Shown here piece by piece: positions 24,481-33,011 of a DNA stretch of 45,552 nt (position 1 is the first letter of the stretch; every line of letters begins with the position of its first letter). Under the pieces are notes generated by a model, which was given only the letters and a program-made list of their open reading frames with translations, searched no databases and was not told the DNA's origin. Made by a program: the position numbers and the translations under genes. The DNA comes from Pedobacter sp. ASV17 (lineage in GTDB: Bacteria > Bacteroidota > Bacteroidia > Sphingobacteriales > Sphingobacteriaceae), in NCBI RefSeq assembly GCF_016429065.1, contig NZ_JAELTX010000028.1, positions 1-45,552 of the forward strand. The letters run 5' to 3'.

Positions 24481-26076
24481 TTATTTTGCAATTTTTGTTT
24501 TGGTGATTTCATTACCAACTTTAGAGGCAACAATATATACGCCTCTGCTAGCGGTGAATGGCACTTCAACGGTATTCCATCCGCTGGTTAAGGTTGCGCT
24601 TACTTTTGCCAAGGCATTTCCCGAAATGTTGTAGACCTTAATTTCGGAAGTTGCGTTGGTTGAAGCAAATACGGAAACCTGTAAGCTGTTATCTTTCACC
24701 TGAACTTTTAAATCGTTTCTCTGAAGGCTCGATTTTACTGGAATGGGACCATAGTCTTCAAACCGATTATCGAAATCTACTTGACGTAATCTATAATAAG
24801 CCGTTCCCGATAATGGTGATACATCAGTAAACGAATAATTCAGAACTTCATTGGTCGTTCCGTTTCCTTTAACGCTGCCTATTTTAGCAAAGCTCTGTCC
24901 ATCGGCAGACCTGTAAATCTCATAATGTGAGTTATTCTGTTCAGAAGCTGTAGACCAATTTAAGCGAACACCATTGGTAGCTTCTTTACCTGTAAACGAA
25001 AGCAGCTTTACTGGCGTAGTGGTTACTGTTGGAGATAAGGATACGCCACGAAATACGGTATTAGTTGCTGCCGTAGCAATATCGGTAGCAGTAGCCGTTA
25101 TTGCCGCGTGATAACCCGAAGCATCTACAATTTTAAATAATTTATTGGCTGATGCTGCAAACCTTATACCGTAAAGCGTCACTTCATTTCCAGAGACTAC
25201 CCCTGTTAAACCTGTATACTGTCCTGCAATCACATTGTCCAATACCCAATTGCCACCAACCAATGAATATTTCGCAATTCCATCAGTATTAGCCGAATTA
25301 GCAATATATAAAACATCATAGCCAGGTACCGTAGGATCAAGGTCAGCAAAGAAAAATTCTCGGCCAGATGGTGTGGTGGTTGGCATACCAGACAAGCCTG
25401 CGATAGTTTGACCAGTAGTGGTAGGTAAACCTGTACCAACAGTAATTATAGGACCAGCTGTGCCTGATATTTGTGAGGCATAAAGTTGGTTATTAAAAAT
25501 ACGCAAAGACCTTCCTGTGCGTGCAACTATTGACGTTGCCGTAGTGGCACCAATAGTGGTTGCATAAATGTTTGCCGTTCCACCTGATATCCATAAATTA
25601 TTTCCATCTCCTACGGCTGAGGAAATCAATTGTACATTAAAAATATCTAGTGCTGTGCTTGTGTTTATATTACCCGTTCCATCTATTACCCCTACCACCC
25701 TGTTATAAGTTGCACTGGCCGATGTTGCTATTGTAGCCGTACCTGTGGGCGCATCATAACCGGTTAAGGTCAATTTTTTCCCATCTTGTGAAAGTGATAA
25801 AAGTCCTTCAGATGAGGAAACACCTGATGTATTTCCATCTAAGGTTAATCGTCTGTTAGCACCTGCCACTGCAGTAGGTAAAGCGATGCTTCTAATCAAT
25901 GTACCGCTAGTGGAATATTCATCAATAAACACGGCCGTAGCGCTTGTTCCCAAGGCTGCCGAACCGTCGCCAACCCGTAGGACTGATAAACTGCCTGCGG
26001 TGAATGCAATTTGTGAAAACCCAGTATGGGCTGCCACGGCAAACAAACAACTTAATAGTAGTTTTCTTTTCATCAT
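24481..26076 (-). CDS. Secreted propeller-like protein with T9SS sorting domain (~531 aa)
   Basis: The start is taken at the ATG 26076 (MMKRKLLLSCLFAVAAHTGFSQ, a clean signal peptide). The frame is open 22 codons further upstream, but that would run into the preceding gene. Layout: propeller-like region ~25-350 (FTAGSLSVLRVGDGSAALG, GREFFFADLDPTVPGYDVLYIANSAN, NTVFRGVSLSP), FN3-like part ~360-450 (VRLNWSTASEQNNSHYEIYRS), T9SS type A C-terminal domain ~460-531 (EIKVYNISGNALAKVSATL, GVYIVASKVGNEITKTKIAK). It is very similar to the product of the 26093-27157 gene over the propeller part, showing a recent tandem duplication. The gap to that gene is 16 bp. Confidence 0.8.
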   Translation of the reverse strand: MMKRKLLLSCLFAVAAHTGFSQIAFTAGSLSVLRVGDGSAALGTSATAVFIDEYSTSGTLIRSIALPTAVAGANRRLTLDGNTSGVSSSEGLLSLSQDGKKLTLTGYDAPTGTATIATSASATYNRVVGVIDGTGNINTSTALDIFNVQLISSAVGDGNNLWISGGTANIYATTIGATTATSIVARTGRSLRIFNNQLYASQISGTAGPIITVGTGLPTTTGQTIAGLSGMPTTTPSGREFFFADLDPTVPGYDVLYIANSANTDGIAKYSLVGGNWVLDNVIAGQYTGLTGVVSGNEVTLYGIRFAASANKLFKIVDASGYHAAITATATDIATAATNTVFRGVSLSPTVTTTPVKLLSFTGKEATNGVRLNWSTASEQNNSHYEIYRSADGQSFAKIGSVKGNGTTNEVLNYSFTDVSPLSGTAYYRLRQVDFDNRFEDYGPIPVKSSLQRNDLKVQVKDNSLQVSVFASTNATSEIKVYNISGNALAKVSATLTSGWNTVEVPFTASRGVYIVASKVGNEITKTKIAK

Positions 26077-26092
26077 AGTTTGGTTTAAATGG

Positions 26093-27157
26093 TTAGGGTT
26101 TTTGAGGCGATAATGAAAGTCCACGGAACACCGTATTGGCACCAGTTTTGGCCAATACCGAGCGGGTCAATTCAGCAATAGAGCCGTTGTGACCTGTGTT
26201 ATCGGTAATTTTAAATAGCTCAGACGAAGTGGCACCGTATTTAATTCCGTAAACAGTTACTTCGTTGCCAGATACGATAGCGGTAAGACCAGTGTATTGT
26301 CCTTTTACGGTACCATTTGAAACCCAAGAACCGTCGACTAGAGAATATTTGGTAATCCCATCGGTAATTCCTGTATTGGCGATATAAAGCACATCATATC
26401 CAGGAATATTTGGGTTGATATCTGCAAAGAAAAATTCTCGTCCAGTTGGACTAGTTCCACTGATAGTGATGCCGGGAACTGCCACTGCTGTTTGAGGAGC
26501 TGTGGTTGGCAACCCCGTTCCAATAGTTACTAAAGGACCTACCAAACCAGAAGATTGAGAAACATATAATTGGTTTTTAAAGATGCGAATAGACCTTCCA
26601 GAACGTCCAATGATGGAAGTTGCATCGGTTGAACCAATTGTAGTGGTGTAGATATTGGCACTTCCACCAGCAACCCACACATTATTTCCATCGGTTACTG
26701 CCGAACTGATATAAACTTTAGAATAAATATTTAGAGAGGTAGCCGTGTTTACATTACCTGCTCCATCTATCACCCCAATCACCCTGTTAGTTTGGTCACT
26801 TTCCGAAGCAACTACAGCATCTGTACCCACAGCAGCATCGTAACCTGCTAATGAAAGTTTCTTGGCATCTTGAGAAAGCGACAAAAGCCCTTCGTAAGAA
26901 GAAACACCAGGGGTATTGCCATCTAAGGTTAGTCGTTTGTTTTTCCCAGCTGATGTGGTTGGTAAGGCAATGCTTCTGATCAGCTTTCCACTGATCGAAT
27001 ATTCGTCGATAAATACCGGAAGCGCGGCTGTTCCTAAGGTTGTTGTACCATCTCCAACCCTTAACACCGACAAACTGCCTGGTGTAAATGCGGTTTGAGA
27101 AAAAGCAGTACGTACAGCGATGGCAAATAAACAGGTTAGTAAAAGTTTTTTATTCAT
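26093..27157 (-). CDS. Secreted propeller-like protein lacking the T9SS domain (354 aa)
   Basis: A signal peptide covers residues 1-21 (ending AFSQ). The rest is the propeller-like region only (FTPGSLSVLRVGDGTTTLG, GREFFFADINPNIPGYDVLYIANTG, NTVFRGLSLSP), closely similar to the neighbour at 24481-26076. It stops at SLSPQKP, exactly where the paralog continues into its FN3-like and sorting domains. No relic of these domains lies in the 16-bp gap to the next start, so this is a clean truncation rather than a frameshift. Without the sorting domain it should stay periplasmic. It is the first gene after the promoter at 27326-27355, with a leader of ~160 nt containing an (ACCAN)4 element. Confidence 0.75.
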   Translation of the reverse strand: MNKKLLLTCLFAIAVRTAFSQTAFTPGSLSVLRVGDGTTTLGTAALPVFIDEYSISGKLIRSIALPTTSAGKNKRLTLDGNTPGVSSYEGLLSLSQDAKKLSLAGYDAAVGTDAVVASESDQTNRVIGVIDGAGNVNTATSLNIYSKVYISSAVTDGNNVWVAGGSANIYTTTIGSTDATSIIGRSGRSIRIFKNQLYVSQSSGLVGPLVTIGTGLPTTAPQTAVAVPGITISGTSPTGREFFFADINPNIPGYDVLYIANTGITDGITKYSLVDGSWVSNGTVKGQYTGLTAIVSGNEVTVYGIKYGATSSELFKITDNTGHNGSIAELTRSVLAKTGANTVFRGLSLSPQKP

Positions 27158-27292
27158 ATCCGTTTTTTAAGTATACGGGCTAGTTAAGAAGCATCTAAAA
27201 CTTTAAAGAATGAAACCACGCTTATTTTAAGTGGGGCATTCGATGATGAGCTTGTGCAAAACCCGTAAGTGAGTTGAATTAAAAGATTTATA

Positions 27293-27355
27293 TTGGTTTG
27301 GTTTGGTTTGGTTTATTATTTTAACCAAAAGTATCAGTTATTTTTGTAAAAGCAA
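27293..27355 (-). promoter_or_regulatory. Promoter plus (ACCAN)4 element B of the propeller operon
   Basis: Minus-strand -33 TTG (27355-27353), a 19-base spacer, and a perfect -7 TACTTTTG (27333-27326) make a good Bacteroidota promoter. Four direct ACCAA pentamers occupy 27312 down to 27293, 13 bases after the -7 box, so they would start about +8 in the transcript. The first gene starts at 27157. Confidence 0.75.
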
Positions 27356-27437
27356 TTTTTTTTGAAAAAACTTTTTGCTTTGATGGCATGGTGAGGGGAA
27401 GCGGTACCGTTTTTCGTCATTGTTAACTTCGATTGGT

Positions 27438-28672
27438 CGTCATTCCAGATTTATTTCAGGATCCTATGGCTAGGATTTATAATGCTTTAAGGTCCCAACC
27501 TACGCCTATCAAGTGGACACATCTCATTCCTCCCCCTTAAATCCCCCTCCCAAGGGGGACACATAGCGCTTAAGTATTTTGTATACCCCCCTCTTTGAGG
27601 GGACAGGGGGAGGAAAACACTAACGACAAATTTTGTGTCCGCACGTAGGCCTACGCAGGAATGACGCTCCGATGGATAGCTTTGACACCATGTCCAAACG
27701 TATCAATAACGCATTTATTCACATTGAATGGTAACATCTAATGATTGTTTCCTGACTAAAACGCTGCCATCATCGCTAGCTTGAACCGGTCGTCATCCTG
27801 AATTTATTTTAGGATCCTATGGCTAGGTTTTATAATGCTTTAAAGTCCCAACCTACGCCTATCGTGTGGACACATCTCATTCCTCCCCCTTAAATCCCCC
27901 TCCCAAGGGGGACACATAGCGCTTAAGCATTTTGCATATCCCCCTCTTTGAGGGGGCAGGGGGAGGAAAACACTAACGACAAATTTTGTATCCGCACGGT
28001 AGGTCTACTCTGGATGACGCTCTGATGGATGGCTTTGACACTATGCCCAAACGTATCAATAACGCATTTATTCACATTGAATGGTAACATCTAATGATTG
28101 TTTCCTGACTAAAACGCTGCCGTCATTGCTTGCTTGAACCGGTCGTCATCCCAGATTTATTTCAGGATCCTATGGCTAGGTTTTATAATGCTTTAAGGTC
28201 CCAACCTACGCCTATCGAGTGGACACATCTCATTCCTCCCCCTTAAATCCCCCTCCCAAGGGGGACACATAGCGCTTAAGTATTTTGTATACCCCCCTCT
28301 TTGAGGGGACAGGGGGAGGAAAACACTAACGACAAATTTTGTGTCCGCACGTAGGCCTACGTAGGAATGACGCATTTATTCACATTGAATCGTAACATCT
28401 AATGATTGTTTCTTAACCAAAACTCTGCCATCATCGCTAGCTTGAATCGGTCGTCATCCTGAATTTATTTCAGGATCCTAGAGCTAGGATTTATAATGCT
28501 TTAAGGTCCCAACCTACGCCTATCGTGTGGACACATCTCATTCCTCTCCTTAAATCCCCCTCCGAAGGGGGACACATAGCGCTTAAGCATTTTGCATATC
28601 CCCCTCTTTGAGGGGGAGAAAAACACTGATAACAAATTTTGTATCCACACATAGACTTACGTCGGAATGACG
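27438..28672. repeat. Array of four ~229-bp hairpin elements in 353-bp tandem units
   Basis: Elements at 27438-27666, 27791-28019, 28144-28372 (229 bp each) and 28452-28672 (221 bp) begin with CGTCATyCC and end with GGAATGACG or GGATGACG. They are thus bounded by inverted ends and resemble MITE/REP elements. Inside are nested inverted stretches (CCTCCCCC with GGGGGAGG; GGACACA with TGTGTCC in the first copy). Spacers of 124, 124 and 79 bp are also repeated, the third having lost ~45 bp. This fills most of the 1.6-kb gap 27158-28755. I see no credible gene in it; the frame 28193-28375 is repeat sequence. Confidence 0.88.
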
Positions 28673-28694
28673 CCGTAATGAATGGTTTTGATAC

Positions 28695-28732
28695 TTCAAA
28701 GCCTGGTTATTTGTGAATAACCAGGCTTTGAA
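28695..28732. terminator. Strong hairpin downstream of the symporter gene
   Basis: A perfect 17-bp inverted repeat (28695-28711 with 28716-28732; core CAAAGCCTGGTTATT) and a 4-base loop lie 23 bases past the symporter stop. No long T-run is present on the minus strand, but the stem is stable and closes the symporter transcription unit. Confidence 0.8.
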
Positions 28733-28755
28733 ATTATTTTCTATTACAACTTAAA

Positions 28756-30441
28756 TTATCTCACCACTGCTTTTCTGGAAGCCCTAAATGGAATGAATGC
28801 ACTTAACAAGATAATTGTGGCAATGACTGCCACCATTCCTGTTGCTTTTGCTGTAAAAGCGCAGAGCACAAACAGCAGCAATGCAATAAATGCCAATGAA
28901 AACGAGATGACCTGTAGGCCAAACTTATTCTGCTTTCTGGTTTCAGCAAGTTCCGCTTCATCCACTTGAACAACCGTTGCTTTACGCACGGCTTTTCGCT
29001 CCTGCAATAGCAAGTATTCTTTACTGATTAAGCCTTTTGATGCGGCATAGATTTCGTAAATCACCAACAAAGCGAATGGTAATAATACACCTAGCAGCAT
29101 TTCACTTCCACGGCTCAATTTATAGTCAAACACCAACGGGAGCATGATTTTAAATATTAGGTTTACGGCCAAACTGATCATGGTCACCAAAATCGTTACC
29201 TTTCCTGTGATTCGTTTCGAGAACAAAGCCCAAATTGGAGGTGCCAACAATGGGCCACCAGTGATGGCGCCAACACTTAACGTAAATTCGACAATACCGC
29301 CAATATAGGGTACAATTAAGGCAATGGCAATCATCCCGAAACCGAAGCACCAAGAAGAAGTACGGGCCACTTTCATTAATTTTTCATCGCTTGCTTTAGG
29401 GTTAATGTTGCCTTTGTAGATATCATTGGTAAATACCGCAGAAACCACATTTAATGCCGTATTTGCAGAAGCCGAAGTAGAAAAATACATCCCTGTTAAT
29501 ATCAGGCCCATTAAGCCTGCTGGCAGTACCTGCTTACAAACCATAAGGTAGGCATTTTCGGTTTCGATACCCGATAAACCAGGATTAATGGTTTGGTAAA
29601 TCATGGGTGGCAACATCCACAATACCGGGCTTAAGATATACAAGCCCGCAAAAAGAAAGGCTACTTTAGAAGCCGATTTTGGGGTATCTACACTGGTGTA
29701 ACGCTGCACAAAAGTCCAGTTACCACCAATATAAAAAATGTGATATAGGGCAAAAGCGCCAATAAACCCCCAAGTGTATTCGCCATTAACAGGCTGAAAA
29801 AAATCATCGGGAACCTTGGTTAAGAAATTCTGTACACCGCCTGCTTCCGTAAAAGCTAAAGGAATGATCAGCAACACTGCTGCTGTTAAAATCACAAACT
29901 GCAAAATGTCGGTGACCATTACGGCCCACAAACCACCTACGGCAGTATAAGCAATCATTAAGATACCCAATACCACGGTTACGGGCACCAATGGGAATTC
30001 AAGAGAGGAGCCCACTAATTTAGAAACAGAATATAATACCGATCCTTTGATGAACAATGACACCAACATAAAGATGTAGATGAAGCTTTTTTGAACTTTC
30101 TCGCCCAATCTTTCTTTGATAAATTCTGCAGCGGTTAAGCTTCCAGTGGCTTTCCATTTAGGTGCCAGGTACAAACCTGTAACCAAACCGCCAATACACA
30201 TGGTCCATTGAATGGTAACGGCCACCCAACCATACTTGTAAGCAATGGAACCCCAAGCCACAAAGGTACCTGCTGAGAAAAAACTCATGAACAGGGACAA
30301 ACCTCCTATGAACCATGGCACTGCCTCGCCACCCGCGAAAAATGACTTGAGGTTACGACCAGTCCGCGAAAATAGCAGACCAATCACCATGATAAACACT
30401 GAAAAAACAACTATAACGGAGGTATCTATTAGCGAGTTCAT
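28756..30441 (-). CDS. Sodium:solute symporter (SSS family), probable sugar uptake
   Basis: At 561 aa with about 13-14 TM helices it fits the SSS family. Seen: TM1 IDTSVIVVFSVFIMVIGLLFS, then FFAGGEAVPWFIGGLSLFMSFFSAGTF (the Na+-site region), AYTAVGGLWAVMVTDILQF (the family-typical GGxxAVxxTDxxQ) and an inner-membrane barrel to the C-terminus. The loop near residue 490 is hydrophilic. Placed between two predicted hydrolase groups, it probably imports the mono- or oligosaccharide released by the locus; the substrate is inferred from context only. It follows the DUF4886 gene by 47 bp and shares its promoter. Confidence 0.9.
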   Translation of the reverse strand: MNSLIDTSVIVVFSVFIMVIGLLFSRTGRNLKSFFAGGEAVPWFIGGLSLFMSFFSAGTFVAWGSIAYKYGWVAVTIQWTMCIGGLVTGLYLAPKWKATGSLTAAEFIKERLGEKVQKSFIYIFMLVSLFIKGSVLYSVSKLVGSSLEFPLVPVTVVLGILMIAYTAVGGLWAVMVTDILQFVILTAAVLLIIPLAFTEAGGVQNFLTKVPDDFFQPVNGEYTWGFIGAFALYHIFYIGGNWTFVQRYTSVDTPKSASKVAFLFAGLYILSPVLWMLPPMIYQTINPGLSGIETENAYLMVCKQVLPAGLMGLILTGMYFSTSASANTALNVVSAVFTNDIYKGNINPKASDEKLMKVARTSSWCFGFGMIAIALIVPYIGGIVEFTLSVGAITGGPLLAPPIWALFSKRITGKVTILVTMISLAVNLIFKIMLPLVFDYKLSRGSEMLLGVLLPFALLVIYEIYAASKGLISKEYLLLQERKAVRKATVVQVDEAELAETRKQNKFGLQVISFSLAFIALLLFVLCAFTAKATGMVAVIATIILLSAFIPFRASRKAVVR

Positions 30442-30488
30442 TCTTAATTAAGCATTGTTATATAGAGGGTTTGGACTTTATTTCTTCC

Positions 30489-31439
30489 TTATTTTTTATT
30501 TGAGTTCTTAATGGTTTGTGCAGCTACTTTTTTCAAATACTTTGCAAAATCCGCAGGAACTTTATTCGGTACAAATTGGATATTTTCAGGGGAATCTTTA
30601 AATAGAAAAGCATACCAGATCAATCCGCCTAAGTATCTTCCAGCTTCGTTGGCGTGGTTGGCGTCAAAAACAAATTCCTTATTATTTTTCCAAGAATAAC
30701 CCATGTTCAACGAATTAACCTGATTTGGTAGATTAGGGTACGTTGGATTGCTAAAGTCGAATGCGGTATCTTTTTGATAAGCATACTCCTTACCTGTGGC
30801 AACCTCCTCAAAAGCATCTCCTACTGGGATTAACCTTACTTTCAATTGCTTGGCTGCAGCATGATAAGCTTCTCTAGACTTTTGCCACATTTCAGCCTGA
30901 TTTTGTGCCAACTGTCCAGCAGCTACCCTGCCAAAAGTTTTTGCATCAGCGCGATAGGCCCAAGTTTGGTGTAGTACCACTTCAGCTTTTGGCTGAATGG
31001 ACTTCACGAAGTCGTAAAGTTTTTGGGCATAGGGTGTATAGCTTTCTTTATCTGCCGAAAGGTAAGAAGCTTGTTGTAAGGTAACGATATCCCACTTTCC
31101 TTCTGACAGGAGCGTACGTAAAGACTTTCCTTTATACGGTCTGCCTTCTGCACTTTCGGGATTGGCTTCTGCTGCCTCCACGTATTTCCAGTGCTGTTCC
31201 AATGAATGGCCACCTAATTCGGCCCTACCAATAATCAAATGCTTTCCTTTTTCTTTAGCCATTTCGGGCAAGTAGGCGGATGCATTTTGGGAAAAGCTAT
31301 TGCCAATCAGAAATATGCGAAGGGTATCGTTTTTGCTTTGCCCGTAGGTAAAATTGCTTAACAGCATGAGGGCAATTGCCCAAAAGAAAATCTTTTTGGC
31401 ACGCTCGATCTTTTGTGCGATCATTTTAGTGTAGTTCAT
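30489..31439 (-). CDS. DUF4886 / SGNH-like hydrolase, secreted
   Basis: The ATG at 31439 (MNYTKMIAQKIERAKKIFF) gives a 316-aa protein; an in-frame ATG 8 codons upstream (31463) is equally readable. A hydrophobic signal segment ends at YGQ. SGNH features: nucleophile block LIGNSFSQN (S48 from 31439), ITLQQASY-like block (IVTLQQASY), and the C-terminal DANHANEAG block with D259 and H262 as candidate triad residues. The family is mostly uncharacterised; relatives are esterase-like. Together with the SGNH gene upstream it suggests removal of acyl groups from the glycan. It is preceded by its own promoter and (ACCAN)4 element. Confidence 0.75.
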   Translation of the reverse strand: MNYTKMIAQKIERAKKIFFWAIALMLLSNFTYGQSKNDTLRIFLIGNSFSQNASAYLPEMAKEKGKHLIIGRAELGGHSLEQHWKYVEAAEANPESAEGRPYKGKSLRTLLSEGKWDIVTLQQASYLSADKESYTPYAQKLYDFVKSIQPKAEVVLHQTWAYRADAKTFGRVAAGQLAQNQAEMWQKSREAYHAAAKQLKVRLIPVGDAFEEVATGKEYAYQKDTAFDFSNPTYPNLPNQVNSLNMGYSWKNNKEFVFDANHANEAGRYLGGLIWYAFLFKDSPENIQFVPNKVPADFAKYLKKVAAQTIKNSNKK

Positions 31440-31502
31440 TTGTGTAATAATTTTCGAATTCAATACGTAGCTTTCCCATTGAAGTCCTCAACAAAAAGCA
31501 AA

Positions 31503-31560
31503 CTGGTTTGGTCTGGTATGGTTAAAAATCAAATTTATGAATTATTTCCTATTTTCAAAA
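31503..31560 (-). promoter_or_regulatory. Promoter plus (ACCAN)4 element C of the DUF4886-symporter unit
   Basis: Minus strand: -33 TTTTG (31560-31556), 18-base spacer, perfect -7 TAAATTTG (31537-31530). Seven bases later, four pentamers ACCAT ACCAG ACCAA ACCAG run from 31522 to 31503, so they would lie at about +2 to +21. The promoter directly follows the stop of the upstream SGNH gene. Confidence 0.78.
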
Positions 31561-32991
31561 TCAATTCATAGGAAGTATCTCCCCTTTGATCAATATTTTC
31601 CCAATGTAAGCCACTGTTTTATGGTATTTAGCTGGATTAGCCGTTATATCAGCCGCCTGACTTTCTCCTAAAATCTGCTTCTTGTCGGGAATAATACCAG
31701 ACACGGTAAACTTCACGGTATGTATACCTTCTGGTAACTCAAAAAATTCAGCCTGTCCCCTATACCTGTTATTGCAATAGAAGTTAAACCTGTTGATCAG
31801 GTCTTCGGTATTGTTTGCTATTTGGGTTTTTAACACCAATGTTCCTGCCTGTTTATGGATGGTTGTTTTCTTCCCGTCAATTTCTAAAGTGAGCTGCCCC
31901 ACTTCTGGGCCACCAATATCAAAAAAGCCGATCATATTGCCCTTAAATTTAAACGTGAAGTATTCACCGGGTTCTTCGGCCTTCATTACATAGGGGAACC
32001 AACCTGCAAACTGCTTAAAATCTGCCAATCCATTGGGATCAAACTTAGTCCAGCCCTTGCTAAACTGAGCGACAGATGGAGCAAGCATTTTTGCTTCTTC
32101 CCAATTATCTGCCAATAATGGCTTTGGTAATTCATGCTTTTTATTTTCGGCGTAGTCCTGCATTTTAAGGAACGACCTTGCGATTGCCTGTGCGTATAAA
32201 TTCCCTCCTGCTTCCACGGGATGTGTACCGTCATTAGAGAAAATGATCTTGTCTGTTTTGGTGCCTGCTGGTGCTTTCCAAAGGAGCTTATCTTCTTTTT
32301 CGAGCGTGCTTGCTTCAAGGCCCATATGTACCGAAGGGATTTGATAGTAATCTGCTAATTTTTCGAGGCCAAGAATATTTGGAGGAATTTTTCCGCTGGC
32401 GTAAGTCTTGGTCTGTCCGCTATAAATGGTGTATAGCAAACAAATATCCGTTTGGGGGTTGGCTTTCCATATCTGGCGAATAATGCCTTCCATTCCTTCC
32501 GCAAAAGCATTGTTAACAGCAAACTCCACAAAAATCAAATCGGGTTTGTATTGCAACACCTGCTCTTGAATTCTACAGGCACCCAAATCAGTTCCCGTAC
32601 CTGATATCCCTGCATTAATAAATTGCATTTTGGTATTAGGGTACATCTCTTGGATAAACTTGGCCGATTGCATTCTGTACAAATTAATCCCACGGGTAAT
32701 GCTTCCGCCTATGTAACCTATCACTAAGGGCTGTTTCTTTTTCGCCTTGTTAAAAAAATTAGACAGTCCCTTTCGTACAAAGAAATCGTTGGGGTCACTA
32801 AAAGTACCAGGTGTAATTGTAGGTGTTGCGGGTACTAAAGGATCGAAAAACAAGGGCAATGCCCCCGCTTGACTGGCAGCAATTAGTCGCTCCCTTTCTT
32901 GAGTTTCTTTACTCACTGATGTATTTTTTTGCGCATAACAAGCTAAAGAGAGCATCAATCCGATGGTTAAACAAGCTTTTTTATAAAACAT
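31561..32991 (-). CDS. Secreted SGNH/GDSL hydrolase with C-terminal beta-sandwich, putative carbohydrate esterase
   Basis: The ATG at 32991 is chosen; an in-frame TTG two codons upstream is less likely. A signal peptide ends at CYAQ. SGNH blocks: IGYIGGSITRG (S97), NAGISGTGTDLGACR, FVEFAVNNAF and DGTHPVEAGG (D254, H257), so the catalytic set is complete. Residues ~285-476 form a beta-rich domain (FTFKFKGNMIGFFDIGGPEVGQLTLEID). The family removes acetyl or other acyl groups from sugars. It starts 20 bp after the stop of the 1153-aa gene, so it is in the same operon. Confidence 0.88.
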   Translation of the reverse strand: MFYKKACLTIGLMLSLACYAQKNTSVSKETQERERLIAASQAGALPLFFDPLVPATPTITPGTFSDPNDFFVRKGLSNFFNKAKKKQPLVIGYIGGSITRGINLYRMQSAKFIQEMYPNTKMQFINAGISGTGTDLGACRIQEQVLQYKPDLIFVEFAVNNAFAEGMEGIIRQIWKANPQTDICLLYTIYSGQTKTYASGKIPPNILGLEKLADYYQIPSVHMGLEASTLEKEDKLLWKAPAGTKTDKIIFSNDGTHPVEAGGNLYAQAIARSFLKMQDYAENKKHELPKPLLADNWEEAKMLAPSVAQFSKGWTKFDPNGLADFKQFAGWFPYVMKAEEPGEYFTFKFKGNMIGFFDIGGPEVGQLTLEIDGKKTTIHKQAGTLVLKTQIANNTEDLINRFNFYCNNRYRGQAEFFELPEGIHTVKFTVSGIIPDKKQILGESQAADITANPAKYHKTVAYIGKILIKGEILPMN

Positions 32992-33011
32992 CGTCAAGTT
33001 TATTTATGGTT

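Noticed and set aside
24481..27157. One long propeller gene broken by a frameshift
   Set aside because: Both reading frames have their own complete signal peptide and full propeller region, so they are two tandem genes.
28193..28375. 60-aa minus-strand open frame inside the repeat array
   Set aside because: It consists entirely of the repeated hairpin element; the frame is a by-product and has no protein features.
27438..28672. Possible CRISPR array
   Set aside because: Units are ~353 bp, spacers are similar to each other, and no cas genes are present; this is a tandem hairpin element array.
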